In this document: piece after piece, positions 1-7,893 of the stretch
Layout: each line of letters opens with the position of its first letter
Position numbering within the stretch: position 1 is the first letter of the stretch
Source of the DNA: Hondaea fermentalgiana
Lineage: Eukaryota; Sar; Bigyra; Thraustochytrida; Thraustochytriidae
Assembly: GCA_014084085.1 (NCBI GenBank)
Contig: NPFB01000087.1
Coordinates: 1-27,690, forward strand
DNA length: 27,690 nt
Direction of reading: 5' to 3'
The notes under the pieces: model-generated
What the model saw: the letters and a program-made list of their open reading frames with translations, nothing else
What the model was told of the DNA's origin: nothing
Database searches by the model: none
Made by a program: the position numbers and the translations under genes

Positions 1-1
1 G

Positions 2-1825
2 GAGGGCGCGGAGGCGAAGGACGGCGCCCGCACCGCGACCGAGACCGAGGCCGCGGCCGGGACCGTCGAGGCCGCGGCAGCCCCGGCGGAAACGAAGGAC
101 CGCTTCGCGGAAGACGAGCAGGAGCTGCGCGCCTACGAGGAGAGCGCCAAGGCCGTGGCGGCCAAGGTGCAGCGGCAGCAGGAGGGCAAGGAAAGCGCCA
201 TGCTGGATGAGCAGCACAAGGATGAGGCGTACCTGACGGTGGACGAGATCCAGGCCCTGCTCGAGGAGCAACGGGCCGACATCCGGCGTGCCCAGGAGGG
301 CCAGGGCGCCGGCCGCGGGCTCATGTCGACCCTCGGCCTGGTCTCCGCTCCAGGCGAGGCGCTCAGCGAGGAGGCTAAAGACCAGATCGGTGCGTGGTAC
401 CTGGAGCGATCGAGGTACATTCCTCTGCGGCTCGAGTACAAGGAGCGGGCGCGGCTCCGGTTGATCCACGCGATCATGCGCTCAAGCGATTACGCCAACG
501 TCGTAGACGGCCGCGAGTTCAAGACGGAGGCCAAACGTCTGCACGCGCTCATCAAGTGCGTAATGGCTACACTCACGGGTGTCGCGACCGCCTACAAGTA
601 CGATTTTGCGCAGCGGCTCGTGGAAGATCGTAACTTTGCCAAATATTCAACCACCTTTCGAAGGGTCTTTGAGGTCGGTCGCAGGTACAAGGTCATGAAC
701 CCGGAAAAGATGAGGGGCACCTACGGAAAGATGATTTACCTCTTGCAGGACTCGATGATCCCCGAAGTCCGCGAGACGCTCGAGTTCTCCCTCGTCTCTC
801 CCATGCAAACCGTGTACTCGTTGCTCAAGTCCAAGGGTGCGTTGGACGTGCTCCGCGATGAGAACATCTCGACGGCGACGATGGAGATCTTGCCAGACGG
901 CAAGACGCGGCCTCAGATTCAGCGTGAGATCAAGCTCAAGGAGCGAGCGATCGAACTCATTTCGCGCAAATACAGCAGTCGCAGCTATGAATCCAAGACG
1001 GACATTACAGCAGACGAGATCAAGCGCTGTCTGTACAGCATCGGAGACAACTCCTCGTACCTGAACAGCAACTGCAAGCCGATTGACTACATCATTACCT
1101 TGCTCAAGGAAAACTTTGGTGGCGAGAACGTGGGCTCCTCCAAGTGGTCATTGGCCATTTACGGCGGCGACTCGGGGTCTCGACTCACGCACACGCACGA
1201 GCGCCAGTACCATTATGTGCTGCAGTCGCTCACGCTCTGGCGTGAGATTGTTCACGACATGTTCCGTCTCTGGAGTGTGGCCGAGAGCGATCTTCTCGAC
1301 GCGGAGAGCCCTTACAAGTTACGCAACACGGGCCAGGGCGTGCATCGTCTGCAGCCTGCGCCGCTCACATCGAAAGCTATGCATGGCATCCTCTATGCTG
1401 TGCAGCAGCGTCTCGGGCACACTGTCGAGGGTTGGGTAGGCTCGAGTGTAATTCACCTGGGCGACAGCAACGTGCCGAACGCTTTGCTTTTTATCGACAA
1501 GTACAATCAGGTCCCACGCATTCTCAATGCGCTGGTCAGCTGTCTCAAATTTATCATCAACAAGCTCCCGGAAGACCCCGCTCTCGTGGACCTTGTCGAG
1601 GCGCGCTTCGGCTCCGTGGAAGACGCCGTCCGTACCATTTTGCAGGATTTCTTCAAGCGTGCTTTCGACGGTTCGGGCGCGGACAACTTTTTCGAGGCTG
1701 GATCCTGCATTGATGGCCGCCTTACGTCGGCCTGGAACTGGTGCCACCAGCTTCCTGACGCCGAGTACTACTTTCTCTTCAAGCTTGCCGGCTTTCGCTC
1801 CTTCGACGGCGATTTCCAAAGCTAA
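2..1825 (+). CDS. DUF2009 / UPF0652 family protein, 5' partial
   Basis: The frame is open from the left edge of the window to TAA at 1823-1825, so the true start lies upstream. The first in-window ATG is near 200, and the upstream in-frame residues are an Ala/Glu-rich low-complexity leader. From about 360 onward the protein matches, from memory, the DUF2009 (UPF0652) family of plants, fungi and protists. Recognisable blocks are RRYKVMNPEKMRGTYGKMIY, HERQYHYVLQSLTLWREI, the WVGSSVIHLGD/NVPNALLFIDKY region and the C-terminal block from FFKRAFDGSGADNFF to SCIDGRLTSAWNW. The domain runs intact to the stop codon. No enzymatic or cellular role is established for this family to my knowledge, and I assign none. 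The family call is secure; the gene start cannot be determined here. Confidence 0.9.
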   Translation, partial: EGAEAKDGARTATETEAAAGTVEAAAAPAETKDRFAEDEQELRAYEESAKAVAAKVQRQQEGKESAMLDEQHKDEAYLTVDEIQALLEEQRADIRRAQEGQGAGRGLMSTLGLVSAPGEALSEEAKDQIGAWYLERSRYIPLRLEYKERARLRLIHAIMRSSDYANVVDGREFKTEAKRLHALIKCVMATLTGVATAYKYDFAQRLVEDRNFAKYSTTFRRVFEVGRRYKVMNPEKMRGTYGKMIYLLQDSMIPEVRETLEFSLVSPMQTVYSLLKSKGALDVLRDENISTATMEILPDGKTRPQIQREIKLKERAIELISRKYSSRSYESKTDITADEIKRCLYSIGDNSSYLNSNCKPIDYIITLLKENFGGENVGSSKWSLAIYGGDSGSRLTHTHERQYHYVLQSLTLWREIVHDMFRLWSVAESDLLDAESPYKLRNTGQGVHRLQPAPLTSKAMHGILYAVQQRLGHTVEGWVGSSVIHLGDSNVPNALLFIDKYNQVPRILNALVSCLKFIINKLPEDPALVDLVEARFGSVEDAVRTILQDFFKRAFDGSGADNFFEAGSCIDGRLTSAWNWCHQLPDAEYYFLFKLAGFRSFDGDFQS

Positions 1826-2170
1826 AACCCCTCGCTCACAACCTCTTTTCTTCCCTACCCTTACCCCCTCTTTAGTAGTATACGTATGCGTCGAAAATAT
1901 AGCTTGCCTGTCGCTTGCCAGCCATCATTCCCGAGATTACCGCTGCCGGCACCCGCAAAAGATCTTCGCCTCCAAGGTCGACATCCCCGGCTTCTCACGC
2001 AGCAGCCGCAGCCGCAGCTTGGCCCCGGCTCGCAGTCGACGCGCCGGTCCCTTGCGCGTCGCTGTCGCTGCGTCACGGCCCCGGCGCTCGCTGCTGCCGC
2101 GGAGGTCCGCTGTCCTCCCCGCCTCGCTCTTGCGTCCGTCGCGTCTCGCCCGCCTCGCCCGCCGCGCCCG

Positions 2171-2223
2171 CCGCGCCGCGCCGAGCCACGCCAAGCCACG
2201 CCGCGCCGCGCCAAGCCGCGCCA
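2171..2223. repeat. degenerate 5-bp tandem repeat (CCGCG/CCAAG/CCACG)
   Basis: About ten consecutive 5-bp units of the form CC-N-N-G (CCGCG, CCGAG, CCACG, CCAAG) lie about 480-530 bases upstream of the MORN-adenylate kinase ATG. The 5-bp period is visible by eye. Confidence 0.75.
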
Positions 2224-2241
2224 GCTAGCAAGCTCGTGCCG

Positions 2242-2256
2242 CACGTGCCGCACGTG
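2242..2256. promoter_or_regulatory. two CACGTG palindromes 9 bp apart (possible E-box/G-box pair)
   Basis: The 9-bp sequence CACGTGCCG occurs twice in direct succession, placing the palindrome CACGTG at 2242-2247 and 2251-2256. CACGTG is the core site of bHLH and bZIP factors in many eukaryotes. The location upstream of the 2701 gene suits a regulatory role, but in such GC-rich DNA this could be chance. Confidence 0.3.
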
Positions 2257-2700
2257 CCGCCGTCGTTGCGCTGTATGCGCTGTATTGTGTGCAAGCGGGC
2301 CAGCGGCCACTAGCAGGGGCTAGCGCCGCTCTAGGCGGCCCCCCTTTCACGCCGCGCCGCCGCGCTTTTCACGCGCTCTTCACGCGCGTCGGCGCCGCTG
2401 CGCTGCGCTCGCTGCGCCCGCCCCGCCGCCGCGCGTCGCGTCGACGTACGCGCGAGGAGCCGCGCGGAAAGCGCTCCGGGAGAAACGCGGGGCAAGCGGA
2501 GCGGGAGAGAGCGGCGCGGAGCGGCATCGGGGAGCGGGACGTACAGGAGAGAGCGAGCGAACACCGGCAAAGGCGCAAGCAAGACGAGCACGCGCTGCAC
2601 GCGCGGCGGGCTTGGCGAGGAAGGGAAGGCGAGGCAGACCGAGAACAGCGCGAGGGAGGCGAGCGAGACGAGCGAGGAGCAGCGAGGGGAGCGCGGGAAG

Positions 2701-3930
2701 ATGGCCAAGGTGCAGAGCGTGCAGTACCTGGATGGCGAGGAGGAGGTGGAGACGGCGGTGACGCGCGGCGGCCGCGCCAAGGTGGTCTTCACGAACGGCG
2801 ACGAGTTCGAGGGCGACTTTGGGGAGGACCTGCTCAAGGCCGAGGGCGTGTACAGGTTCGCCAGCGGCGCCAGGTACGAGGGGGCGTACGCCAAGGGCGT
2901 CAAGGAGGGACAAGGGCTGTACACGTACCCGAACGGCGATACCTTTGAGGGGACTTGGGTCGGCGGCAAGAAGAACGGCCCGGGTGTCGAGGTCTTTGGC
3001 AATGGCGACAAATTCGAAGGCGCCTGGGCCGATGACATGCGCGACGGCGACGGCGTGTACACGTACGCGAGCGGCGCCAAGCTCAGCGGTACCTGGCGTC
3101 ACGGCGAGATTGTCGACGCTGCCTGGGAACATGGCTCAAAACGCATGTCCGCACGATCTGTGCTCCGTAAACTGAACAAGCACGTCTCGAAGCGCTTCTC
3201 GCGACGCGGCGCCGCCGCCGAGGCGCAGGACCAAGAGCAGGACCAGGACCAGGACCAAGACGACAATGTCGGCCCGCTCGGCGTGATCATCTCTGGCGCC
3301 CCGGCTTCGGGCAAGGGCACGCAGTGCGAGTACATTCGCGAGGCCTTTGGGCTCGTGCACCTTTCGACAGGCGACATGCTGCGCGCAGCGGTCGCAGCCG
3401 GAACGGAGCTGGGTAAAAAGGCCAAGGCCCTCATGGAAAGCGGCCAGCTCGTGCCCGATGACGTTGTCATTGGTGCCGTTAAGGAACGTCTCGCTCAGGA
3501 TGATGTGCAGCAAAATGGCTTTCTTCTCGACGGCTTCCCGCGTACGGCCGCACAAGCCGCTGCACTGGATGAACTCGGCGTCAACGTTCACATCTTCATC
3601 ATCCTCAACGTTCCGGATGAGGCCCTCGTCGCCCGTGTCGTGGGCCGCCGCATCGACCCGGAAACAGGTAACTCTTACCACGTTGAGTTCAACCCGCCTC
3701 CGCCCGAGATTGAGGAACGGGTCGTTCAGCGCGCTGATGACACCGAGGAAAAGGTCAAGGTGCGCGTCAAGGCATTTCACAAGAACATCGACTCCATCAG
3801 AGCCTTTTACGAAGCGGTCACTGTCGAAGTTGACGGCATGCAGACCAAAGACGAAGTGTGGGCCGATGTCGAGATGGCCCTCGCTGCCGCGCGGGACGAT
3901 CTTGCTGTGGCGCTGCAAGACGCGGAATGA
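2701..3930 (+). CDS. MORN-repeat adenylate kinase fusion protein
   Basis: A 409-residue protein joins MORN repeats to an adenylate kinase, which interconverts AMP plus ATP with 2 ADP. About four MORN units cover residues 34-131 (for example YEGAYAKGVKEGQGLYTYPNG). A basic linker and an acidic Gln/Asp run (about 175-188) follow. The kinase starts near residue 193, with P-loop GAPASGKGTQ (199-208), the AMP-site block STGDMLR (222-228), DGFPRT (277-282) and a LID-type segment RRIDPETGNSYHVEFNPP (316-333). The LID insert looks shorter than in classical long-type kinases and lacks zinc-ligand cysteines. Key catalytic motifs are intact, so activity is likely. MORN repeats commonly bind membranes, phospholipids or cytoskeleton, so a tethered kinase, perhaps flagellar or membrane-associated, is inferred. 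The ATG at 2701 follows a purine-rich leader and is the first in frame. Confidence 0.92.
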   Translation: MAKVQSVQYLDGEEEVETAVTRGGRAKVVFTNGDEFEGDFGEDLLKAEGVYRFASGARYEGAYAKGVKEGQGLYTYPNGDTFEGTWVGGKKNGPGVEVFGNGDKFEGAWADDMRDGDGVYTYASGAKLSGTWRHGEIVDAAWEHGSKRMSARSVLRKLNKHVSKRFSRRGAAAEAQDQEQDQDQDQDDNVGPLGVIISGAPASGKGTQCEYIREAFGLVHLSTGDMLRAAVAAGTELGKKAKALMESGQLVPDDVVIGAVKERLAQDDVQQNGFLLDGFPRTAAQAAALDELGVNVHIFIILNVPDEALVARVVGRRIDPETGNSYHVEFNPPPPEIEERVVQRADDTEEKVKVRVKAFHKNIDSIRAFYEAVTVEVDGMQTKDEVWADVEMALAAARDDLAVALQDAE

Positions 3931-4479
3931 GCATAATTGAATTTGCTCCTCGCGCGCGCATCACGGAGCAGGTCCTGAACACTACGCGCCATGCAACAGC
4001 TGTACTACCTTTGCTTTTCCGGTCAGGTTTTCGGTCTATTGTACGAGTTTGACCTTAACACAAGAGTCAGATACGACGAGGATCTATCAAATCGAAACTG
4101 GAAAAGAAGGGATTGGAGAATGCCACTCGTTCAATTCTAATCAAAGGCGAACGGACTTTTGACCACATCAAATATAAAGTACATTGTTTTTTTTGGCTGA
4201 TTACTCTTATGCAGTTGCTCCGCAAACATTAAACTCCTAATCATCGTTTTCTGTTGCAGAGAGAGTGCTGACGAAATGTTCAGCATTCGACCATGCGCCG
4301 AGAATTGATTAAACAATGGCCCCATAAGATTGTTCTGAGATTCTTGCGATGGTGCATTCTCACCATGTAAAGTTAGCAGTGTGAATGCCTTTGTAGAAAA
4401 AGAAAAAGAGGATCCGTTTGATTGATTGATTAAACTTAGATGATGTAGAATGCGTGATTCCGTCTGACATGTCTCAAAT
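3931..4479. other. convergent 3' intergenic region
   Basis: This AT-richer 549-base stretch lies between the 3' ends of the MORN-adenylate kinase gene (+) and the HAD phosphatase gene (-). It should hold both 3' UTRs. It contains short T and A runs and GATT repeats near 4419-4432. I see no canonical AATAAA for either gene and no credible ORF. Confidence 0.6.
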
Positions 4480-5577
4480 TTATGCTTTATCGGAGGAGGT
4501 GGAATTCAGATCGGGTTCTTGGTCACCTTCAGACTTTGCAGGCGGGGACGAGGACCTCCGTCTTGGCGTCGCCATGACCGTAGCGTTCTGAAGTTTCTCC
4601 TCGCTTATGATGGAAGCAATGTCTCCGACACCAGAGAGAATGACAGAGGGCCGATAAGAATAGTGAAGCACCTCCTCGGGGGTCGTGACGCCACTCAATA
4701 CAAGCACAGTGTCGACGCCAGCCTCGACACCTGCACGCACATCGGTGTTCATGCGGTCGCCAACAACGACTGCAAGCTCGCGGGGAATGTCAAGACGATC
4801 GAGTGCACTGCGCACCATGAGCGGATTGGGCTTGCCCACGAAATAAGGTTGCACGCCGCTTGCAGCAGCAATGGGAAGAATGAGCGCGCCCGTGCCAGGG
4901 AGCATCTCGCTACCGATTCTGTCAGCCACGTCCTCATTGGTGCCAATCAGACGCGCGCCGCGACGTACGAGCTTGACGGCAAGCTCGATGAGGTCAAAAT
5001 TGTAGAGTTCACTCGACGCGCTCTCGCCAATCACGAGAAAGTCGGGCGTGCTCATCTCGGCAGACACCCTATCGACCACAATGATGCCTTCCTTTTGGAG
5101 TTCGTTGCGAAGACATTCCTCGCCGAGCACAAAGGCTCTGCCGCCCTGCTTTTGTCGTCGCAAAAAAGTTGCCGTCGACATGGCGCTCGTGTAAAAATTC
5201 TCCTCGCGTGTCTCGAGGCCAAGGGCGGCGAACTTTTCAACGAGCCGCTTGGCGCTCTTGTCACTTGCATTCGTTAAGAACAAGTGCCGCTTGCCACTCG
5301 TTTGCAAAAAGCTAACGAACTCGCGCGCTCCGGGCAGAAGATGCGATCCGTGGTACAAGACGCCGTCGCAGTCGATAATGTACCCGAGTTTCTCTGACAA
5401 GAGGCTTCGCGTGAAGTCCATGTCTGCAAAGCTTAGATTGCACGTCGTGCGTTCCTGACACAGCCGTGCGCGTTGCTGAGGATGCGGTCGCGGCAAGAGC
5501 TTCTCAGGTTGAAGAGCGGCGGCTTCTCGCAGCCCCAGACTGCGCCGAAGCGCCGCTCCCGGCAAGCTTGCGCGCAT
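4480..5577 (-). CDS. HAD-superfamily phosphatase, NagD/PGP (subclass IIA) type
   Basis: A 365-residue protein with all four HAD motifs. Motif I is DCDGVLY at about 69-75 (nucleophile D69, acid/base D71). Motif II is LTN at 101-103. Motif III is the lysine in GKPNPLM, K249. Motif IV is GDRMNTD at 273-279. The cap segment and the PGTGAL and VQPYFVGKPNP blocks match the subclass IIA family (NagD, 4-nitrophenylphosphatase, phosphoglycolate phosphatase, pyridoxal phosphatase). Substrate cannot be read from sequence. The residues before M53 (codon near 5421) are Arg-rich, with few acids, and could be a mitochondrial or other targeting presequence. Alternatively translation starts at M53, which has G at -3 and +4. 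The tail after about 335 is Ser/Pro-rich and low complexity. Confidence 0.88.
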   Translation of the reverse strand: MRASLPGAALRRSLGLREAAALQPEKLLPRPHPQQRARLCQERTTCNLSFADMDFTRSLLSEKLGYIIDCDGVLYHGSHLLPGAREFVSFLQTSGKRHLFLTNASDKSAKRLVEKFAALGLETREENFYTSAMSTATFLRRQKQGGRAFVLGEECLRNELQKEGIIVVDRVSAEMSTPDFLVIGESASSELYNFDLIELAVKLVRRGARLIGTNEDVADRIGSEMLPGTGALILPIAAASGVQPYFVGKPNPLMVRSALDRLDIPRELAVVVGDRMNTDVRAGVEAGVDTVLVLSGVTTPEEVLHYSYRPSVILSGVGDIASIISEEKLQNATVMATPRRRSSSPPAKSEGDQEPDLNSTSSDKA

Positions 5578-6106
5578 CCTGCGTGCTTGCTTGCTTGCTT
5601 GCTTGCTTGCTCGCTGCTGCTACCTTGAACCCTAGCGTTGCCTCTGCTCTACCACGGGCGGGAGCTGCGCTGCCTCGAACCACCCTCCGCCAGCGCTACG
5701 AGCTCGCTGCAGGATGAAAACCGGGTCTGTTCAATCGAGGTTGTCGCTTCATCTCATCGGCTGCCGAGTCGTCGCGACCCACTGCTCAAGTCGGCTCGCT
5801 CAAGGCTTTCTTTACTACTGTATGGGAAAAGTGCATCTTCTGCTCCGTGCCTACTACCACAAAGCAGGGAAAAATGAAAAAAGGAAAGGTGGCGAGGGTC
5901 AAGGTGGCGAAGACAGCCTGAGACGTTCATCGTGATGATGCCACCAAAAGAGACAACATGCAAACACCCGCGGCGCACCTTCGAAAGAACGGTATACTCA
6001 TTGCAAATAAAATGTCAACAAAGGAAAGAAGAAGTAGACCTAGGAGAGAATGTTACGAGTGACCAGTGGTCGGTGAAAGAGAATAGACACCATTTTACAG
6101 AGTTGA
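5578..6106. other. intergenic region between two minus-strand genes
   Basis: This 529-base stretch covers the upstream region of the HAD phosphatase gene, including the TTGC repeat, and the 3' flank of the cysteine-rich membrane protein gene. AT content rises towards 6100. No convincing ORF or RNA gene was seen. Confidence 0.55.
5584..5612. repeat. (TTGC)n tetranucleotide microsatellite
   Basis: About seven TTGC units lie immediately upstream (on the minus strand) of the longest possible start of the HAD phosphatase gene. This would place the repeat in its promoter or 5' UTR. Confidence 0.85.
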
Positions 6107-7057
6107 TTATACTGGAGTTGGCGGGCGACAGAATCTCTCGCCTGTGCGCACGCCATTGACGGTGAGAGGGCAACCTGCTGGGACAGATGCGCTTGATCCG
6201 TCGGCAAGCTGGACCTCTTCATAGGCGTCAAGACAGTAATGCCAGCCGGCGTGCCGAGGGCCAGAACGAGAGCATGCAGGTACGATGGTCTCATCGCCCA
6301 AAATAAACGAGTCGTCCTCCTCGGATGCGTCCGCATCATCGGGCACAAAAGCGTTCTGGGGACAACAACCAAAACGCGTAGCTAATGGAAAGTCGGGATC
6401 TGCGCAGGACAGAGCCCCGGCGGATTCGCTGAGCCATGAAGCATTCCGTGCAATTGCACAATCATCTTGATTGAAGTCGTCAACGCTTTCAAAGCGCTGC
6501 GTTCCTAAACGAAGATTCAAACAGCATCGCGCACATGGAACTGTAGCGTTGTCTGCATCAAGACACCATTCCGTACGATCTTTTCGTGCAGGTGCGAGGG
6601 AATCAATATATCGGCAAAGACCCGGATTTGCCGCAGAACAAACGCGGCAATCGTTGCGCCACAAGAGACTGTCAAACTTTGTCCATGGTACCGGCACATC
6701 GCAGGGTGTGCACGGCTGGTCTGCAGTGCACCGCGACGTCTGGCCTTGTTCGCAATCGCGAAAAGAAGTTGCGCGTTTGCCGCCTTTAAGACTTTGTGTG
6801 CAAGCTGTAAGAATCGGGCGCTGTTGCTTGGGCAACTTGACTGCCGCGAGGCCGACAAAGTAGAATTCGACAGCCACAACTGCAACGAGCAGCAGCTTGC
6901 AGAACGAATGTCGCCAAGCCGAAGTCCCCTTGTGTTGCCTTGCGCTCGAAAGTGCGCCACTTGCGAAAGCCACCACGACACCAATCGTCAAGGCGCTCGC
7001 CACGTCATTGGTTGTCCAAGCGCTTGTGCCAAGGATCGCCGTCTCGTTTCCCGCCAT
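6107..7057 (-). CDS. two-helix, cysteine-rich membrane protein of unknown function
   Basis: Chosen start is the ATG at 7055-7057 (MAGNETAILG), giving 316 residues. The frame extends to an ATG at 7288, but those 77 residues are Arg/Gly-rich and look like translated 5' UTR. Two hydrophobic segments lie at about 18-40 (centred on ALTIGVVVAFASGAL) and about 53-73 (LLLVAVVAVEFYFVGLAAV), joined by a short basic loop. The remaining about 240 residues hold 20 cysteines, with CxxC and CC pairs, and N-glycosylation sequons (DNATVPC, RNASWL), as expected for an extracytoplasmic, disulfide-bonded domain. I recognise no family. A cell-surface or endomembrane role is inferred from topology only. It is divergent from the isopropylmalate dehydrogenase gene. 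Confidence 0.7.
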   Translation of the reverse strand: MAGNETAILGTSAWTTNDVASALTIGVVVAFASGALSSARQHKGTSAWRHSFCKLLLVAVVAVEFYFVGLAAVKLPKQQRPILTACTQSLKGGKRATSFRDCEQGQTSRCTADQPCTPCDVPVPWTKFDSLLWRNDCRVCSAANPGLCRYIDSLAPARKDRTEWCLDADNATVPCARCCLNLRLGTQRFESVDDFNQDDCAIARNASWLSESAGALSCADPDFPLATRFGCCPQNAFVPDDADASEEDDSFILGDETIVPACSRSGPRHAGWHYCLDAYEEVQLADGSSASVPAGCPLTVNGVRTGERFCRPPTPV

Positions 7058-7485
7058 CGTCAAAGTCTTACTTGCTAGGCCACGAGGCAATCGACCGAGA
7101 CCCCTTGCTTGCCTGCCGCACAACCGTCTCCTGCAAAACAGGCAGAAATGTTCTTTGCTTCGTTCGCTTCGCGCGCTCAGACCAGACGTGACGAGACCTG
7201 ATCCAGGTCGCCGCGGGCCGCGCCAGGGCCCTTTTCTCTCCACGCGCGCTCGCTTCGCTTCGATTCTGGCCCCGCGCGAGCCCACCACTGCGCTACACTG
7301 GACTGCCCTGTCTTACCATTCATTCATTTGCCAGTCAAGCAAGCAAAACATGCAAGCCCGCAACATCAACGCAGAAAAAGCCGTTATGGTTCGCGCAACC
7401 CAAATATCGTTCTGTTCTTCCATCATCCGTTCCGCTCGAGGTTCCGTATTGGTTCCGACTTGGTTCTCCTTCAACCCTCGCCTCA

Positions 7486-7530
7486 GCCTTGCCTTGCCCA
7501 GCCTTGCCTTGCCTTGCCTTGCCTTGCCTC
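7486..7530. repeat. (CCTTG)n pentanucleotide repeat
   Basis: About eight units of CCTTG, some altered (CCCAG, CCTCG), lie about 365-410 bases upstream of the isopropylmalate dehydrogenase ATG. Confidence 0.85.
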
Positions 7531-7782
7531 GCGACGCCTCGCCTCGCCCCGTTGCCGCGACGGTGCGCGCGCCCGCCCGTAGGCCGCGCGCGCGAGGCGG
7601 CTGCGCGCCGTCCAGGTTCCGCGCGCGGCGCCTGCCAGAGCCAACCTGGGCGCAACCTAGGGAAGCGCCCTCGAGACCGCACGATTGTTGTTACTGTGCC
7701 AGTGCGCTGCTGCACAAGCCAAGCTAGAGTGGAGTTGGTGGTGCAGTGCGAGCGCAAGGGCGTCGCGCAGACAGACCTGCAA

Positions 7783-7822
7783 AGCCAAGCCGAGCCGATC
7801 CGAGCCGAGCCGAGCCGAGCCG
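7783..7822. repeat. (CGAGC)n pentanucleotide repeat in leuB 5' UTR/promoter
   Basis: About seven 5-bp units (CAAGC, CGAGC, CGATC) lie about 70-110 bases before the ATG at 7894, most likely within the 5' UTR. Confidence 0.8.
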
Positions 7823-7893
7823 CCAAAGGGAGCCCGAGCGGAGCAGAGCGAGGAGAGAGGAGAGCAGCGCGGCGTAGCAGAGAGCGAGATAAG

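Larger units (their letters stand above)
1826..2700. other. GC-rich intergenic region / promoter and 5' UTR of the MORN-adenylate kinase gene
   Basis: This 875-base stretch separates two tandem plus-strand genes. Its first 60 bases are T/C-rich and would be the 3' UTR of the DUF2009 gene. The rest is very GC-rich and holds a pentamer-period repeat (2171-2223), two CACGTG hexamers (2242-2256) and a purine-rich stretch just before the ATG at 2701. Open frames exist on both strands, but they translate to Arg/Ala/Pro-rich low complexity with no recognisable domain, as expected by chance in such DNA. Confidence 0.6.
7058..7893. other. divergent intergenic region (shared promoter area)
   Basis: This 836-base stretch lies between two divergent genes: the cysteine-rich membrane protein (-) and isopropylmalate dehydrogenase (+). 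It carries two 5-bp-period repeat tracts (7486-7530 and 7783-7822). Frames through it translate to low-complexity Arg/Ala/Pro sequence. Individual promoter elements cannot be assigned. Confidence 0.55.

Noticed and set aside
1861..2323. Several overlapping frames between the DUF2009 and MORN-adenylate kinase genes
   Set aside because: All are Arg/Ala/Pro-rich translations of very GC-rich repeat DNA, open on both strands at once, with no homology visible.
5421..5577. Trimming the HAD phosphatase to start at 5421
   Set aside because: Kept the longer start because the extension is presequence-like and in frame. The shorter start remains a real alternative and is stated in the annotation.
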